From Massilia sp. W12 (GTDB taxonomy: Bacteria > Pseudomonadota > Gammaproteobacteria > Burkholderiales > Burkholderiaceae_D): a stretch of DNA of 64,000 bases. Below the pieces are notes generated by a model. That model saw only the letters and a list, made by a program, of their open reading frames with translations. It was not told where the DNA came from and searched no databases. The stretch lies in assembly GCF_037300705.1 (NCBI RefSeq), contig NZ_CP147776.1, forward strand, positions 3,348,001 to 3,412,000. The letters run 5' to 3'. The position numbers were made by a program, and so were the translations under genes. Numbering within the stretch: position 1 is the stretch's first letter; every line of letters starts with the position of its first letter. Below, in pieces: positions 16,870-25,488 of this stretch.

Positions 16870-18471
16870 TTATTGCTCCGGCAAAAGTTTGCCCGGATTC
16901 ATCAAGCCTTCGGGATCAAAATGGGCGAATAATTGTTGCATCGCGGATAAGCCGAGTTCGCCTTTTTCAGCGCGCAAATATGGCGCATGGTCGCGCCCGA
17001 CGCCGTGCTGATGGCTGATCGTGCCGCCGTGGCTGACAATCGCCTGGCTGATCGCGCCTTTGAGTTTGCGCCAACGCTCCATATCGTGCTCAAAACTGCC
17101 GCTCTGGCGGTACACAAAGGTGGTGTACACGCTGGCGCCTTGTTGATACAAATGCGATAAATGGGTGTAGGTGTGGACTTTTTCACCGAAAGCCCCGAAT
17201 GCATCGCGCGCGGCTTGCTCAACCGCATGCATCATCGGCGTCACGCGCGCCCAGTCGCACGCGGTTTCACAGGTGTCGATGGCGTAGCCGTGTTCCCAGG
17301 CGGCGTTGCGCAGATATACATTGCGGAAGCGGTTTTGCTTCCATTTCTCACCCATGGTTGTGCCGACATGCACGCCGCGCCAGGCGCGTGCGGCGCTGAG
17401 CGCGCTGGCGATGGCGGTGCGCGCGGTTTTGGCGTGGCCGGTGGCCCCGATCAACATCATGCAGCGGCCCTGGCGGCAGCCGCGCAAGTCCAGCCAGCCC
17501 TTGAGCAGGCCAAGCAGGCGGCTGTGGCCGGCCAGGGTCAGCATGGTTTCAGTTTCCAGGGCATTTGAAATGCGCATCATGGAGAGCGGCAATTTATGGC
17601 GCAGCATGTCTTGCGCGGCATGCGTCGCATCGTCCCAGGAGGGGAAGAAAATCGCGTGGAAGGCTTCAAATTCGGGGCTGCGCATGACGCGCACTGTGGC
17701 TTCGGTCAAAAAGCCGAGCCGGCCTTCGCTGCCCAACACCATTTCGCGCAAATCGGTGCCGGCGGAGGACGCCGGGAAGGTCGGGATATCGAGCGTGCCG
17801 CGCGGGGTTTCGATGCGGCCGCCGGCGAACATATTTTCGATTCTGCCGTAACGCAGGGATTGCTGGCCCGAGGAGCGCGTCACAATCCAGCCGCCCAGGG
17901 TGGCGTATTCAAACGATTGCGGGAAATGGCCCAGGGTGTAGCCGTGGGCGCGCAATTGCGCTTCCAGATCCGGCCCGCGCACGCCGGCGCCGAAGGTGGC
18001 CAATTGCGCTTCACGATCCAGATTCAACAGCCGCGAGCAACGCGCCATGGAAACGGTGAGCACCGGCCCGCCCTGCTCCGGCACGTCCAAATGGCCGACC
18101 ACCGAAGTCCCGCCGCCATAGGGAATCAGGCGCACTTGATGAGCGCTGGCGTAATCGAGCAAAGTACGCACATCTTCGCTGCTTTCCGGGAAGGCCACGC
18201 CATCCGGCGCATGCTGCAGGCGGCCATGGCGCAATTTGAGCCAATCCGGCAGACTCTGTCCGTGCGCATGTTGCAAGCGCACCACCGGCGAGAGATCAAT
18301 CAGGGGATGCGGCGCCAGACGCGAAGCGGGAATGGCGGCCAGGGCCTGCTCCAGGCTGGCGTCTTTGGGGCTGATGCCTTTGCCGATACGTTCGCCCAAC
18401 CAGTCAAGGGCGTCCGGCGATAAGGCGAAAGTGACTTCCTCTTCTCCCCAACCATTCCATTTTTGCGCCAT
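16870..18471 (-). CDS. FAD-binding oxidase of the alkyl-DHAP synthase (AGPS) type
   Basis: The 533-residue flavoprotein belongs to the vanillyl-alcohol oxidase/GlcD family. The FAD-binding PP loop is IPYGGGTSVVGH, followed by TLGGWIVTRSSGQQSLRYG. The C-terminal part has HTYTHLSHLYQQGASVYTTF and SHQHGVGRDHAPY, which match AGPS-like proteins where the HHH/GxGxxH region is catalytic. True AGPS makes ether-lipid precursors; bacterial homologs are mostly untested. The start at 18471 follows AAGGATCAC. It is first in the operon with glpD and the kinase, and divergent from an AraC regulator. Confidence 0.85.
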   Translation of the reverse strand: MAQKWNGWGEEEVTFALSPDALDWLGERIGKGISPKDASLEQALAAIPASRLAPHPLIDLSPVVRLQHAHGQSLPDWLKLRHGRLQHAPDGVAFPESSEDVRTLLDYASAHQVRLIPYGGGTSVVGHLDVPEQGGPVLTVSMARCSRLLNLDREAQLATFGAGVRGPDLEAQLRAHGYTLGHFPQSFEYATLGGWIVTRSSGQQSLRYGRIENMFAGGRIETPRGTLDIPTFPASSAGTDLREMVLGSEGRLGFLTEATVRVMRSPEFEAFHAIFFPSWDDATHAAQDMLRHKLPLSMMRISNALETETMLTLAGHSRLLGLLKGWLDLRGCRQGRCMMLIGATGHAKTARTAIASALSAARAWRGVHVGTTMGEKWKQNRFRNVYLRNAAWEHGYAIDTCETACDWARVTPMMHAVEQAARDAFGAFGEKVHTYTHLSHLYQQGASVYTTFVYRQSGSFEHDMERWRKLKGAISQAIVSHGGTISHQHGVGRDHAPYLRAEKGELGLSAMQQLFAHFDPEGLMNPGKLLPEQ

Positions 18472-18900
18472 CTGTGATCCTTTATCAGTCGTATTCAAGG
18501 GGGTGGGCCTGCAGGCACAGGCATCAATGTGCGTCTTTCTTGCTTATTATGCAAGCTCTTCGCACGATCTTTGCAAGGCGTGGCAACGGGGCTTCACCAG
18601 CGCATGCTATACTGGCGCGCGATGGGCGCAACCAGCCTGGAAGGACATTTGAGGTTTGGCGGATGCTGCCTCCCCCCGCTGCGGGAGGGAGGCGCATGCC
18701 AGTGAAAATGACAAGCGGCATGACAAGGATGATATATCCGGAATGCGCAAGGCTTGGGATTTGCGCCGCATCGGATTGCCTTGCCAGGCCCATTTCCACA
18801 GCCACCGCCAGTGGGGTAAGTTTGGCAGTGCTTAAACAGAAATCTTACAGACCTGCTCATGCGCCGTATTGCGCTTTCATGCCACCCGATTTGTGCAAAC
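18472..18900. other. Divergent promoter region with GC-rich hairpin
   Basis: This 429-base stretch separates the leftward AGPS-like operon from the rightward AraC gene. GCCTCCC at 18668-18674 pairs with GGGAGGC at 18687-18693 around a GC-rich loop. The regulator probably binds here. No convincing small gene was seen; short open frames cross it but have no ribosome site or family resemblance. Confidence 0.45.
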
Positions 18901-19989
18901 ATGCCATCTGACTTGAATCCCCCCCTGAACACTGCCTCTAATCCGGCGCCGCGCCGCGCCAGCCAGGCGCGCCATGGCGTGGTTGGCGCTTATTTGCAAC
19001 CGCTGCTGCAATATGCGGCGCAATGCGGCATCAGCGCCAGCCAGTTGGCGCAGGCAGCGCAATTGGGCTGTGTGCTGGACCCGGTTCCGCAATGGTTGCC
19101 GGCCACTGATTATCTGCGCTTGCTCGACGCCGGCGCGCAACTGAGTCAGGATCCGTTTTTCGGCCTGCATGTCGGCCAGCAGGTCAAACTCGGGGCCTAC
19201 AATGTGTATGGCTTGATTTTGCTGTCCTGTCAAAACTTTGGCCAGGTGCTGCAACAAACCTTGCGCTATGAGGGCTTGGCGCATGATCTGGGCAAATCCG
19301 AATTAATGCCGCTGCAAGCCGGCGAAGCGCTGGCCGAATACCGCTGGCACAGCCACTTCCCGCATGCTTCGCGCCATCTGGTGGAATCGGTGTTTGCCGG
19401 CATCGCAGTGTTCGGTTCCTGGATGGCGGGCGGCGCGCTGCCTATCGCTGCGGTCGGCTTGCAGCACGACGCGCCGGCGGATGTCTCGGAATATGAAAAA
19501 ATTCTGGGCGCGCGGCCGCAGTTTTCCGCCCCGGTTAACTATGGCCGCTTTGATGCGCGCCTGTTGGCGATGCCGGTGCCCAACGCCGATGTCAGCATGT
19601 ATCCGGTGTTGCAACAACATGCTGAACAATTGCTGCAGGAAAAACTGCGTTCGCAGCAGGATGGCGGGATTATCGCCTTGGTGCGCAACGCCATCATGCA
19701 AAATCTGGCGCAAGATCAGGTGCGCTTAGCCGGCATCGCCGCCGAATTGCAACTCAGTCCGCGCACCCTGCAGCGCAAATTGAGCGAAGCGCACGCCAGT
19801 TTTCAACAAGTGCTGGACGAAACCCGGCATCAATTGGCCTGCCAATATCTGCGCCAGGCGGAACTCAATCTGGCGGACATCGCCTTCATGCTCGGGTTTC
19901 AAGAACAAAGCTCATTCAATCACGCCTTTAAAGAATGGCAGGGCATGAACCCCGGGGCCTGGCGCGAACAATTCCTGCGCAATCAATAA
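18901..19989 (+). CDS. AraC-family transcriptional regulator (OruR/arabinose-binding type)
   Basis: The 362-residue protein has an N-terminal AraC_binding-like regulatory domain (about 25-210) and a C-terminal DNA-binding domain with two helix-turn-helix units. The first is in LAGIAAELQLSPRTLQRKL and the second in LADIAFMLGFQEQSSFNHAFKEW, the AraC signature, which then reads GMNPGAWR. It faces away from the AGPS-glpD-kinase operon, so it probably senses a glycerolipid-derived effector and activates that operon. The ATG at 18901 was preferred over an upstream GTG/ATG with no family similarity. Confidence 0.9.
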   Translation: MPSDLNPPLNTASNPAPRRASQARHGVVGAYLQPLLQYAAQCGISASQLAQAAQLGCVLDPVPQWLPATDYLRLLDAGAQLSQDPFFGLHVGQQVKLGAYNVYGLILLSCQNFGQVLQQTLRYEGLAHDLGKSELMPLQAGEALAEYRWHSHFPHASRHLVESVFAGIAVFGSWMAGGALPIAAVGLQHDAPADVSEYEKILGARPQFSAPVNYGRFDARLLAMPVPNADVSMYPVLQQHAEQLLQEKLRSQQDGGIIALVRNAIMQNLAQDQVRLAGIAAELQLSPRTLQRKLSEAHASFQQVLDETRHQLACQYLRQAELNLADIAFMLGFQEQSSFNHAFKEWQGMNPGAWREQFLRNQ

Positions 19990-20001
19990 GCCCCCGCCGG
20001 C

Positions 20002-20037
20002 AACCCGGCAAAAGCGCCGGGTTTTCCCGTTTTTTTG
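20002..20037 (+). terminator. Intrinsic terminator after the AraC gene
   Basis: AACCCGGC and GCCGGGTT form an 8-bp stem with a short loop, followed closely by a TTTTTTT tract at 20030-20037. It starts 12 bases after the stop codon. Confidence 0.8.
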
Positions 20038-20133
20038 CAATTCACCCCGCATTTACGGCGTTTTGTCGCATTCAACAAGCCCGCCCTGCCTGCTTTTTGT
20101 ACAGTTTCACCATGCCAACACACATTGGAGACC

Positions 20134-20274
20134 ATGATGAAACGCCTTCTCAGCCCCGTTCTGTTGCAAGCACTGCTGGTGCTGGCCGTGACCGGCGCCA
20201 GCCTGGCGCTGATCGTCAATGAAGCCGGATTGCAACAACACAGCCGTGTGTTGTGCCTGGCGCCGATGTGCTAA
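20134..20274 (+). CDS. Small single-helix membrane peptide (46 aa)
   Basis: The frame starts at an ATG with GGAG seven bases or fewer upstream and encodes a basic N-terminus, one hydrophobic helix (about residues 6-27) and a short tail ending CLAPMC. It lies 26 bases ahead of the DUF1700-like gene and looks like its first operon partner. No family was recognised. Confidence 0.5.
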   Translation: MMKRLLSPVLLQALLVLAVTGASLALIVNEAGLQQHSRVLCLAPMC

Positions 20275-20300
20275 TGAACAAATCAAAAAAGGGGGAAATC

Positions 20301-20972
20301 ATGAATCAGCAAGCTTATCTGTCCAAACTCAAAGCCGCATTGGAAGGTCTGCCGGCGCAGGTCATCGCCGATGCGCTGGCGCAAGCCGAGCAAAACATTG
20401 TTGACGCCAAAGCCCAAGGCAAAAGCGAAGAAGAAGCCGTGGCGGCGCAAGACGATGTGCGGCAAGTCGCCGCCCGCCTGCGCGCCCAGCGCAATCTGAA
20501 AGATTTCAAGCAAAACGCGAATATGTACAACTTTGCCCGCGTCTGCGCTTCCCTGGTCGGCCTGGGCTTTTTGAACATGATGCTGATCGGCCCCATCATC
20601 GCTTATTTCGCCATTCTGTTTGCCGGTTACGCGGTGGCGTTTGCCTTATTCGTCGGCGGCAGCGCGCTGACCGCCAGCGGCATCACTGATCTGGAAAAAA
20701 TCGGCCTGGACGCCAAAACCAGCAAAGAACTGCAAGTGGAAATTCAGCGTGAAATGAAGCATGCATCAGCCGATGAGCGCAAATTCATCTCGATTGCCGC
20801 CGGCGAATTCTCCTCGCGCCCGGTGCGCATCGCAGTCGGTTTGCTGGTGAGCCTCGGCAGCATTTTGATGACGCTGTTGATGTTGTTTGTCACCAAATAT
20901 TCGCTGCTGGGCCTGCGCCGTTACCTGATCATTAATTGGGAAATTTTGCGCGGCCAGCCGCAAGCCGCATAA
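20301..20972 (+). CDS. DUF1700/HAAS-domain membrane protein
   Basis: The 223-residue protein has an N-terminal helical domain (about 1-70) with the LSKLKAALEGLP start and a DDVRQVAARLRAQ helix, typical of DUF1700/HAAS proteins. Three hydrophobic segments follow (about 80-105, 107-125 and 178-200). These proteins usually sit beside PadR regulators and adhesin-like head-GIN genes; no PadR gene is present, but a GIN protein follows. A role in envelope stress or signalling is inferred only from such neighbourhoods. The start at 20301 has a GGGGGAA ribosome site. Confidence 0.75.
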   Translation: MNQQAYLSKLKAALEGLPAQVIADALAQAEQNIVDAKAQGKSEEEAVAAQDDVRQVAARLRAQRNLKDFKQNANMYNFARVCASLVGLGFLNMMLIGPIIAYFAILFAGYAVAFALFVGGSALTASGITDLEKIGLDAKTSKELQVEIQREMKHASADERKFISIAAGEFSSRPVRIAVGLLVSLGSILMTLLMLFVTKYSLLGLRRYLIINWEILRGQPQAA

Positions 20973-21049
20973 ACCTGAGGCGCCGGCCAACACAATTCTG
21001 CGGCGGCCAATGCGCCGCCGCGCCAAACAAAACAACAGAGGAACACAAG

Positions 21050-22000
21050 ATGGAACAAGATCGCCTGCCCGCACCGCAAGATGGCGCGCATGACAAACAA
21101 AGCGCAGAATTCAAAGAGCCTGCCGCTGCAGACCACAGCGCGGCACAGCCGCAACAGCCGCCGAAACAGAACGCGATGGGCAAACTCAAACGCTTGCCGC
21201 TGTATTTGAAAATCGGTCTGGGCCTGGTCTTAAGCTCCATGGTTTTGACCGCCAGCATGGCCGGCTTGATGCAAGCGCATGGCGGCGTCAAAATCCAGGC
21301 CAAAAGTCTTGCCCCGCTGACGCAAAACCACCGCAGCCTGACGGCGAATATCAGCCGGGTCGAAATCAATCTTCCTTACGATATTGAGATTGAGCAAAGT
21401 GAAACCGCCGGCATGGATCTGGAAGGCGAAGCCAGCGTACTGGCCCAGATCAGCGCCACGGTGGAAGGCGATTTGCTGAAAATCGAACTGCTGCAAGACA
21501 AAAAAGTGCGTGGAGAAATCCGCAAAATCCGCCTCAAAATGCCGCAGCTGAGCCATGTGGAACATCAAGGCTCGGGCACGCTTGAGATCCGGGGCTTTCA
21601 TGGCGACAGCCTGGAAATGCAGATGCGCGGCAGTGGAGAAATTGATTTCAAGGGCCAATACAAGAATCTGACAGGGGCTTTGCGCGGCAGCGGCGACATG
21701 CGCTTAGACATCGGCTCAGCGGAAAAAGTCAGTTTGAGCTTAACCGGTTCCGGCGGGATTGACGCCAAAGGCAGCGCGCAACAATTGCATACAAAATTGT
21801 CCGGCCATGGAGACTTGAATGCAGAACATTTGAGCGCACATGAAGTCCAAGCTGAACTCAATGGCAATGGCGATATGCATGTGAATGCGCGCCAAAGTCT
21901 GCAGCTGAATTTGCATGGCAATGGCGATGTGATGGTGGCGGGCAAACCCGCTGTGCGCCATGTCACCGTGCGCGGCCTGGGCGATGTGCATTTTGATTGA
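21050..22000 (+). CDS. DUF2807 (head-GIN) domain protein with membrane anchor
   Basis: The 316-residue protein has a polar Gln/Pro-rich N-terminus and one membrane helix (about 53-75). A long beta-helical domain follows, made of repeated SGSGxxxx / GNGDxx motifs such as LRGSGDM, LTGSGGI, LSGHGDL, LNGNGDM and LHGNGDV. This is the putative auto-transporter adhesin head-GIN fold, here facing the periplasm. The chosen ATG at 21050 follows AGAGGAACA. It is the third gene of the small membrane-protein operon. Molecular function is unknown. Confidence 0.82.
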   Translation: MEQDRLPAPQDGAHDKQSAEFKEPAAADHSAAQPQQPPKQNAMGKLKRLPLYLKIGLGLVLSSMVLTASMAGLMQAHGGVKIQAKSLAPLTQNHRSLTANISRVEINLPYDIEIEQSETAGMDLEGEASVLAQISATVEGDLLKIELLQDKKVRGEIRKIRLKMPQLSHVEHQGSGTLEIRGFHGDSLEMQMRGSGEIDFKGQYKNLTGALRGSGDMRLDIGSAEKVSLSLTGSGGIDAKGSAQQLHTKLSGHGDLNAEHLSAHEVQAELNGNGDMHVNARQSLQLNLHGNGDVMVAGKPAVRHVTVRGLGDVHFD

Positions 22001-22168
22001 GAACGCCCGGCTTGTTTCGTAATACCTGGCGCCTGTCACAACCGGGCGCCGGGCAATTTAAGCAGTGCTGTACGGCTGGCGCTCCGGCGCCACGATAAAA
22101 AGCTTTAACATGCGGATGTAAAACTCTTCATTGTGAAGCCGACGCCAGCCAGTCCAGTTTTACCAGGT

Positions 22169-22438
22169 TCAGCCTCCTGTCACCGGCGGAAAAAACGCCA
22201 CCTCGCAGCCCTCTTCCAAAGCCTGTTGCTGATCACACATTTGCTGTCCGAAGGCCTGACGCAAATGCGCCGCCTGCGCACTCTCCGGGCCAAACCGTTC
22301 TTCCCACACGCCGCCGCGCAGCGCCAGCCAGCGCCGCAAATCGGCGATATCCAAAACCTCCGGCGGGGCCACCGCCAATTCCTGCTCCACGCCTAAAGCT
22401 TCGCGCAAGCTGGCGAAGTATTTGATTGTGATATGCAT
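22169..22438 (-). CDS. moaD: Molybdopterin synthase sulfur-carrier subunit
   Basis: The 89-residue beta-grasp protein starts ITIKYFASLREALG, typical of MoaD, and ends FFPPVTGG; the C-terminal Gly-Gly is thiocarboxylated and donates sulfur for molybdopterin synthesis. The start nine bases after moeA's stop shows operon coupling. The MoaE partner that often follows in beta-proteobacteria is not here; 168 bases of non-coding DNA and a convergent gene follow. Confidence 0.9.
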   Translation of the reverse strand: MHITIKYFASLREALGVEQELAVAPPEVLDIADLRRWLALRGGVWEERFGPESAQAAHLRQAFGQQMCDQQQALEEGCEVAFFPPVTGG

Positions 22439-22446
22439 CTCACACC

Positions 22447-23670
22447 TCATTCATACAAACTGGAAAATGGCAAAAAGCGCACCATCTGTCCATGGGCGAT
22501 TGTCTGTCCCGGCGGATTATCAATCAAGCCATCGCCCCATACCAGGCTGGCCAACACCGCCGATCCTTGCTGCGGATGCAACTCCAAACCACCTTCAGCA
22601 TTGATTCTGGCGCGCAAAAATTCATTGCGCTTATCCGCCTTGGGCCAGCTGAAATGCGCCGGCAATTGAAAAGCTTGCGGCGGCGCATCCGGCAAACCGG
22701 ACAAGCGCCGCAAAAAGGGACGCACAAACAGCATAAATGTGACACAGGCCGAAACCGGATTGCCGGGCAAACCGATGAACCAGCTATGCGCACAGCCGCC
22801 CGCCCCCGGCGCACGGCGCAGGCGGCCAAAGGCGAGCGGTTTGCCGGGTTTGATGGCGATTTGCCATAAATCCAGCTCCCCCTCGGCTTGCACCGCCGCC
22901 CGCACATGGTCTTCGCCCCCCACCGACACCCCGCCGGAAGACAAGACCAGATCATGTTGTTGCGCCGCTTCACGCAGCGCGGCGCGGGTGGCCTCCAGCG
23001 TATCGGCCACCGGCGGCAGCAAGCTCACAGCGCAGCCGGCGCGCTGCAACAAGGCAAGCAAGGAAAAACGGTTGGCGTTATAAATCGCGCCGGGCGGCAA
23101 GGGTTGGCCCGGCAAAATCAATTCATCGCCGGTCAGCAGCAAGGCGACCCGCACTTGCGCTTGCAACGGCAGGCGCGCCAAACCGGCGGAGGCGGCTAAA
23201 CCCAGGTGTTGCGGCGCTAAGCGCATGCCGGCTTGCAACACAGTGCGGCCCAGACCCAAGTCCTCGCCGCAGCGGCGAATCCATTGCCCGGACTGAATCT
23301 GCGCCAGCACGCGCACCCGGCCCGCCTCTTCCTGACATTCTTCCTGCATCACCACCACATCGGCCCCCGCCGGCAGGGCTGCGCCGGTGAAAATGCGCGC
23401 CGCCGTGCCGGCCTGCAAAGCGCTGCCGGGATGACCGGCGGCGATTCTTTGCGCCACCGGCAAACCCGCGCCTTGCGCCGCCGCCAGATCTGCCAGCGCG
23501 AAAGCGTAGCCATCCATCTGCGCCACATCCATCGGCGGCACATTCGCCAGGGCCGCCACATCCGCCGCCAAGACCCGTCCCAGACAATCTTGCAAGTCAC
23601 AGACTTCCTGTCCCGCAAGCGGATGCGCGTCGCGTAATAATTGTTCCAGGGCTTGCGCCGTACTCAGCAT
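22447..23670 (-). CDS. moeA: Molybdopterin molybdenumtransferase
   Basis: The 407-residue protein inserts molybdate into adenylylated molybdopterin. It has the MoeA landmarks PPMDVAQMDGYAF, ARIFTGAALPAGADVVVMQE, the MPTb-domain SSGGVSVGGEDHV, and FGLPGNPVSACVTF-like (IGLPGNPVSACVTF) sequence. The ATG at 23670 has an AAGGAGAG site. It lies 24 bases after thrC, an order common in Burkholderiales. Confidence 0.95.
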   Translation of the reverse strand: MLSTAQALEQLLRDAHPLAGQEVCDLQDCLGRVLAADVAALANVPPMDVAQMDGYAFALADLAAAQGAGLPVAQRIAAGHPGSALQAGTAARIFTGAALPAGADVVVMQEECQEEAGRVRVLAQIQSGQWIRRCGEDLGLGRTVLQAGMRLAPQHLGLAASAGLARLPLQAQVRVALLLTGDELILPGQPLPPGAIYNANRFSLLALLQRAGCAVSLLPPVADTLEATRAALREAAQQHDLVLSSGGVSVGGEDHVRAAVQAEGELDLWQIAIKPGKPLAFGRLRRAPGAGGCAHSWFIGLPGNPVSACVTFMLFVRPFLRRLSGLPDAPPQAFQLPAHFSWPKADKRNEFLRARINAEGGLELHPQQGSAVLASLVWGDGLIDNPPGQTIAHGQMVRFLPFSSLYE

Positions 23671-23694
23671 CTTGCTCTCCTTGTGTGGCGCGTC

Positions 23695-25152
23695 TCAAGC
23701 CGGCAAACGCGCCGCGACCCAGGCTTTGAGCCGGGCCGCGTCAGCCGGAATCACCTCAAAGCGCTGCGGCAGATGTTCCAGGCCATCAAAGCCGGCAGGA
23801 CGTTCCGCATCGCGCCCCAGCGCTTCGCGTATGGTTTCATTAAACTTGGCCGGCAATGCGGTTTCCAGCACAATCATGGGCACATCATCCTGCCAATATT
23901 CCTGCGCCACTTTGACGCCGTCGGCGGTATGGGTGTCGATCATCACACCGCAATCGCGCCACACAGCAGCGATGGTGCGCAGCCGATCAGCATGCACCGA
24001 TTTGCCCGAGACAAAGCCATATTGCGCCACCTTGGCGAATTCATCGCCATCGCCGCCGGCCAGATCAAAGCCGCCGCTTTGTTCCACTTTAGTAAATAAA
24101 TGCTTAACCCGCGCGCCATCGCCGCCGCACAAATCAAACACAAAGCGCTCGAAGTTCGAGGCTTTGGAAATATCCATCGAAGGGCTGGAGGTATGGAAGG
24201 TATTGGCGCTGCCGCGCACGCGGTAATGACCTGTGCGGAAAAATTCATCCAGCACATCATTTTCATTCGTCGCCACCACCAATTGCGCAATCGGCAAGCC
24301 CATCATGCGCGCGATGTGGCCGGCGCAGATATTGCCGAAATTGCCGGACGGCACGGTAAACGACACGCGCTGACTGTTATCTGTGGTGGCCTCCAGATAA
24401 GCACGGAAGTAATACACCACCTGCGCCACCACGCGCGCCCAGTTGATCGAATTCACGGTGCCGATGCGGTGACGCTGCTTGAACGCCAGATCATTGGAAA
24501 TTGCTTTCACCATATCCTGACAATCATCAAACACGCCCTGCACCGCCAGATTGAAAATATTCGGATCTTGCAAGCTGAACATTTGCGCGCTCTGGAATGC
24601 GCTCATTTTTTGATGCGGGGACAGCATGAAAACCCGGATCCCCTGCTTGCCGCGCATCGCATATTCCGCTGCGCTGCCGGTGTCGCCGGAGGTGGCGCCG
24701 ATGATGTTGAGTTCGCTGCCCTGCTTAGCCAGCGTGTATTCAAACAGATTGCCCAGCAATTGCATGGCCATATCTTTAAACGCCAGCGTCGGACCATTGG
24801 AGAGGCTTTGCAAAACCAGTTTTTTATTGCCGGCCTGCAGCAAGGGACGCAAGGGCGTGATGCGGCTGCAGTCGTCGCCGGCGCGGCCATTGCAATACAC
24901 TTGCGCGGTATAAGTTTTGGCGCACAACGCTTCAATTTCCGCCGGCGCAATATCGGTGGCGAACTTCTTCAAAATCTCCGCCGCCAAGGCGGCATACGAG
25001 AGCTTACGCCAAGCATCCAATTCAGCGGGACTGACTTGCGGATAGCTGGCGGGCAGATACAGGCCGCCATCCGGGGCCAAGCCTTCGAGCAGAATGTCGG
25101 AAAAACTGCGGGTTTGCGCGCCGTCAGCGCTGCGGGTCGAGTGATAGAGCAT
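23695..25152 (-). CDS. thrC: Threonine synthase
   Basis: ThrC converts O-phosphohomoserine to threonine with PLP. The 485-residue protein has the N-terminal YHSTRSADG start, SNGPTLAFKDMAMQ with PLP-lysine Lys126, and ATSGDTGSAAEYA, the phosphate/PLP loop. The later VPSGNFGNICAG segment is also typical of the long (type 2) threonine synthases. The start at 25152 restores the usual N-terminus. A perfect TATAAT on the minus strand (25180-25185) could be its -10 element, although no good -35 is visible. hom, which normally precedes thrC, is not here. Confidence 0.95.
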   Translation of the reverse strand: MLYHSTRSADGAQTRSFSDILLEGLAPDGGLYLPASYPQVSPAELDAWRKLSYAALAAEILKKFATDIAPAEIEALCAKTYTAQVYCNGRAGDDCSRITPLRPLLQAGNKKLVLQSLSNGPTLAFKDMAMQLLGNLFEYTLAKQGSELNIIGATSGDTGSAAEYAMRGKQGIRVFMLSPHQKMSAFQSAQMFSLQDPNIFNLAVQGVFDDCQDMVKAISNDLAFKQRHRIGTVNSINWARVVAQVVYYFRAYLEATTDNSQRVSFTVPSGNFGNICAGHIARMMGLPIAQLVVATNENDVLDEFFRTGHYRVRGSANTFHTSSPSMDISKASNFERFVFDLCGGDGARVKHLFTKVEQSGGFDLAGGDGDEFAKVAQYGFVSGKSVHADRLRTIAAVWRDCGVMIDTHTADGVKVAQEYWQDDVPMIVLETALPAKFNETIREALGRDAERPAGFDGLEHLPQRFEVIPADAARLKAWVAARLPA

Positions 25153-25488
25153 GGCGGATTGCGAATTGGACAAAATTCTATTATATGGGCATGCGCGCTT
25201 TTCGTCGCGCTGCAACATGAGCGCCCCGGCATAGATTTTGCAAATCCCCAAAAGAAAAAAATTTCCTGAAAGAACTATTTTTATAAAAACTTACCAGCCC
25301 CAAAATATCTGCGTTTTACTTGCAGCATTCCCTATGCGAAACCGGCCCCATGCTTTATATTGAAAACAAGTCTGTTGGTAAGCGAAGCTGCACAGACAGC
25401 CGCAAACCGCAGAATACGTCACACAGGGAATGACGGAAAAACGTTTGGATCTGCGCCGCATGCGGCTTTTCTGTGCAAAGGAAGTGCT
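25153..25488. promoter_or_regulatory. Divergent control region between thrC and the chemoreceptor gene
   Basis: This 336-base stretch is AT-rich in its middle. It contains the minus-strand TATAAT at 25180-25185 for thrC, and a TATATT at 25356-25361 that could serve the chemoreceptor gene. Neither has a clear -35. No gene was seen. Confidence 0.35.

Noticed and set aside
24100-25269. Long plus-strand frame of 389 codons opposite thrC
   Set aside because: It is the antisense shadow of threonine synthase; composition is His/Arg/Gln-rich and meaningless.
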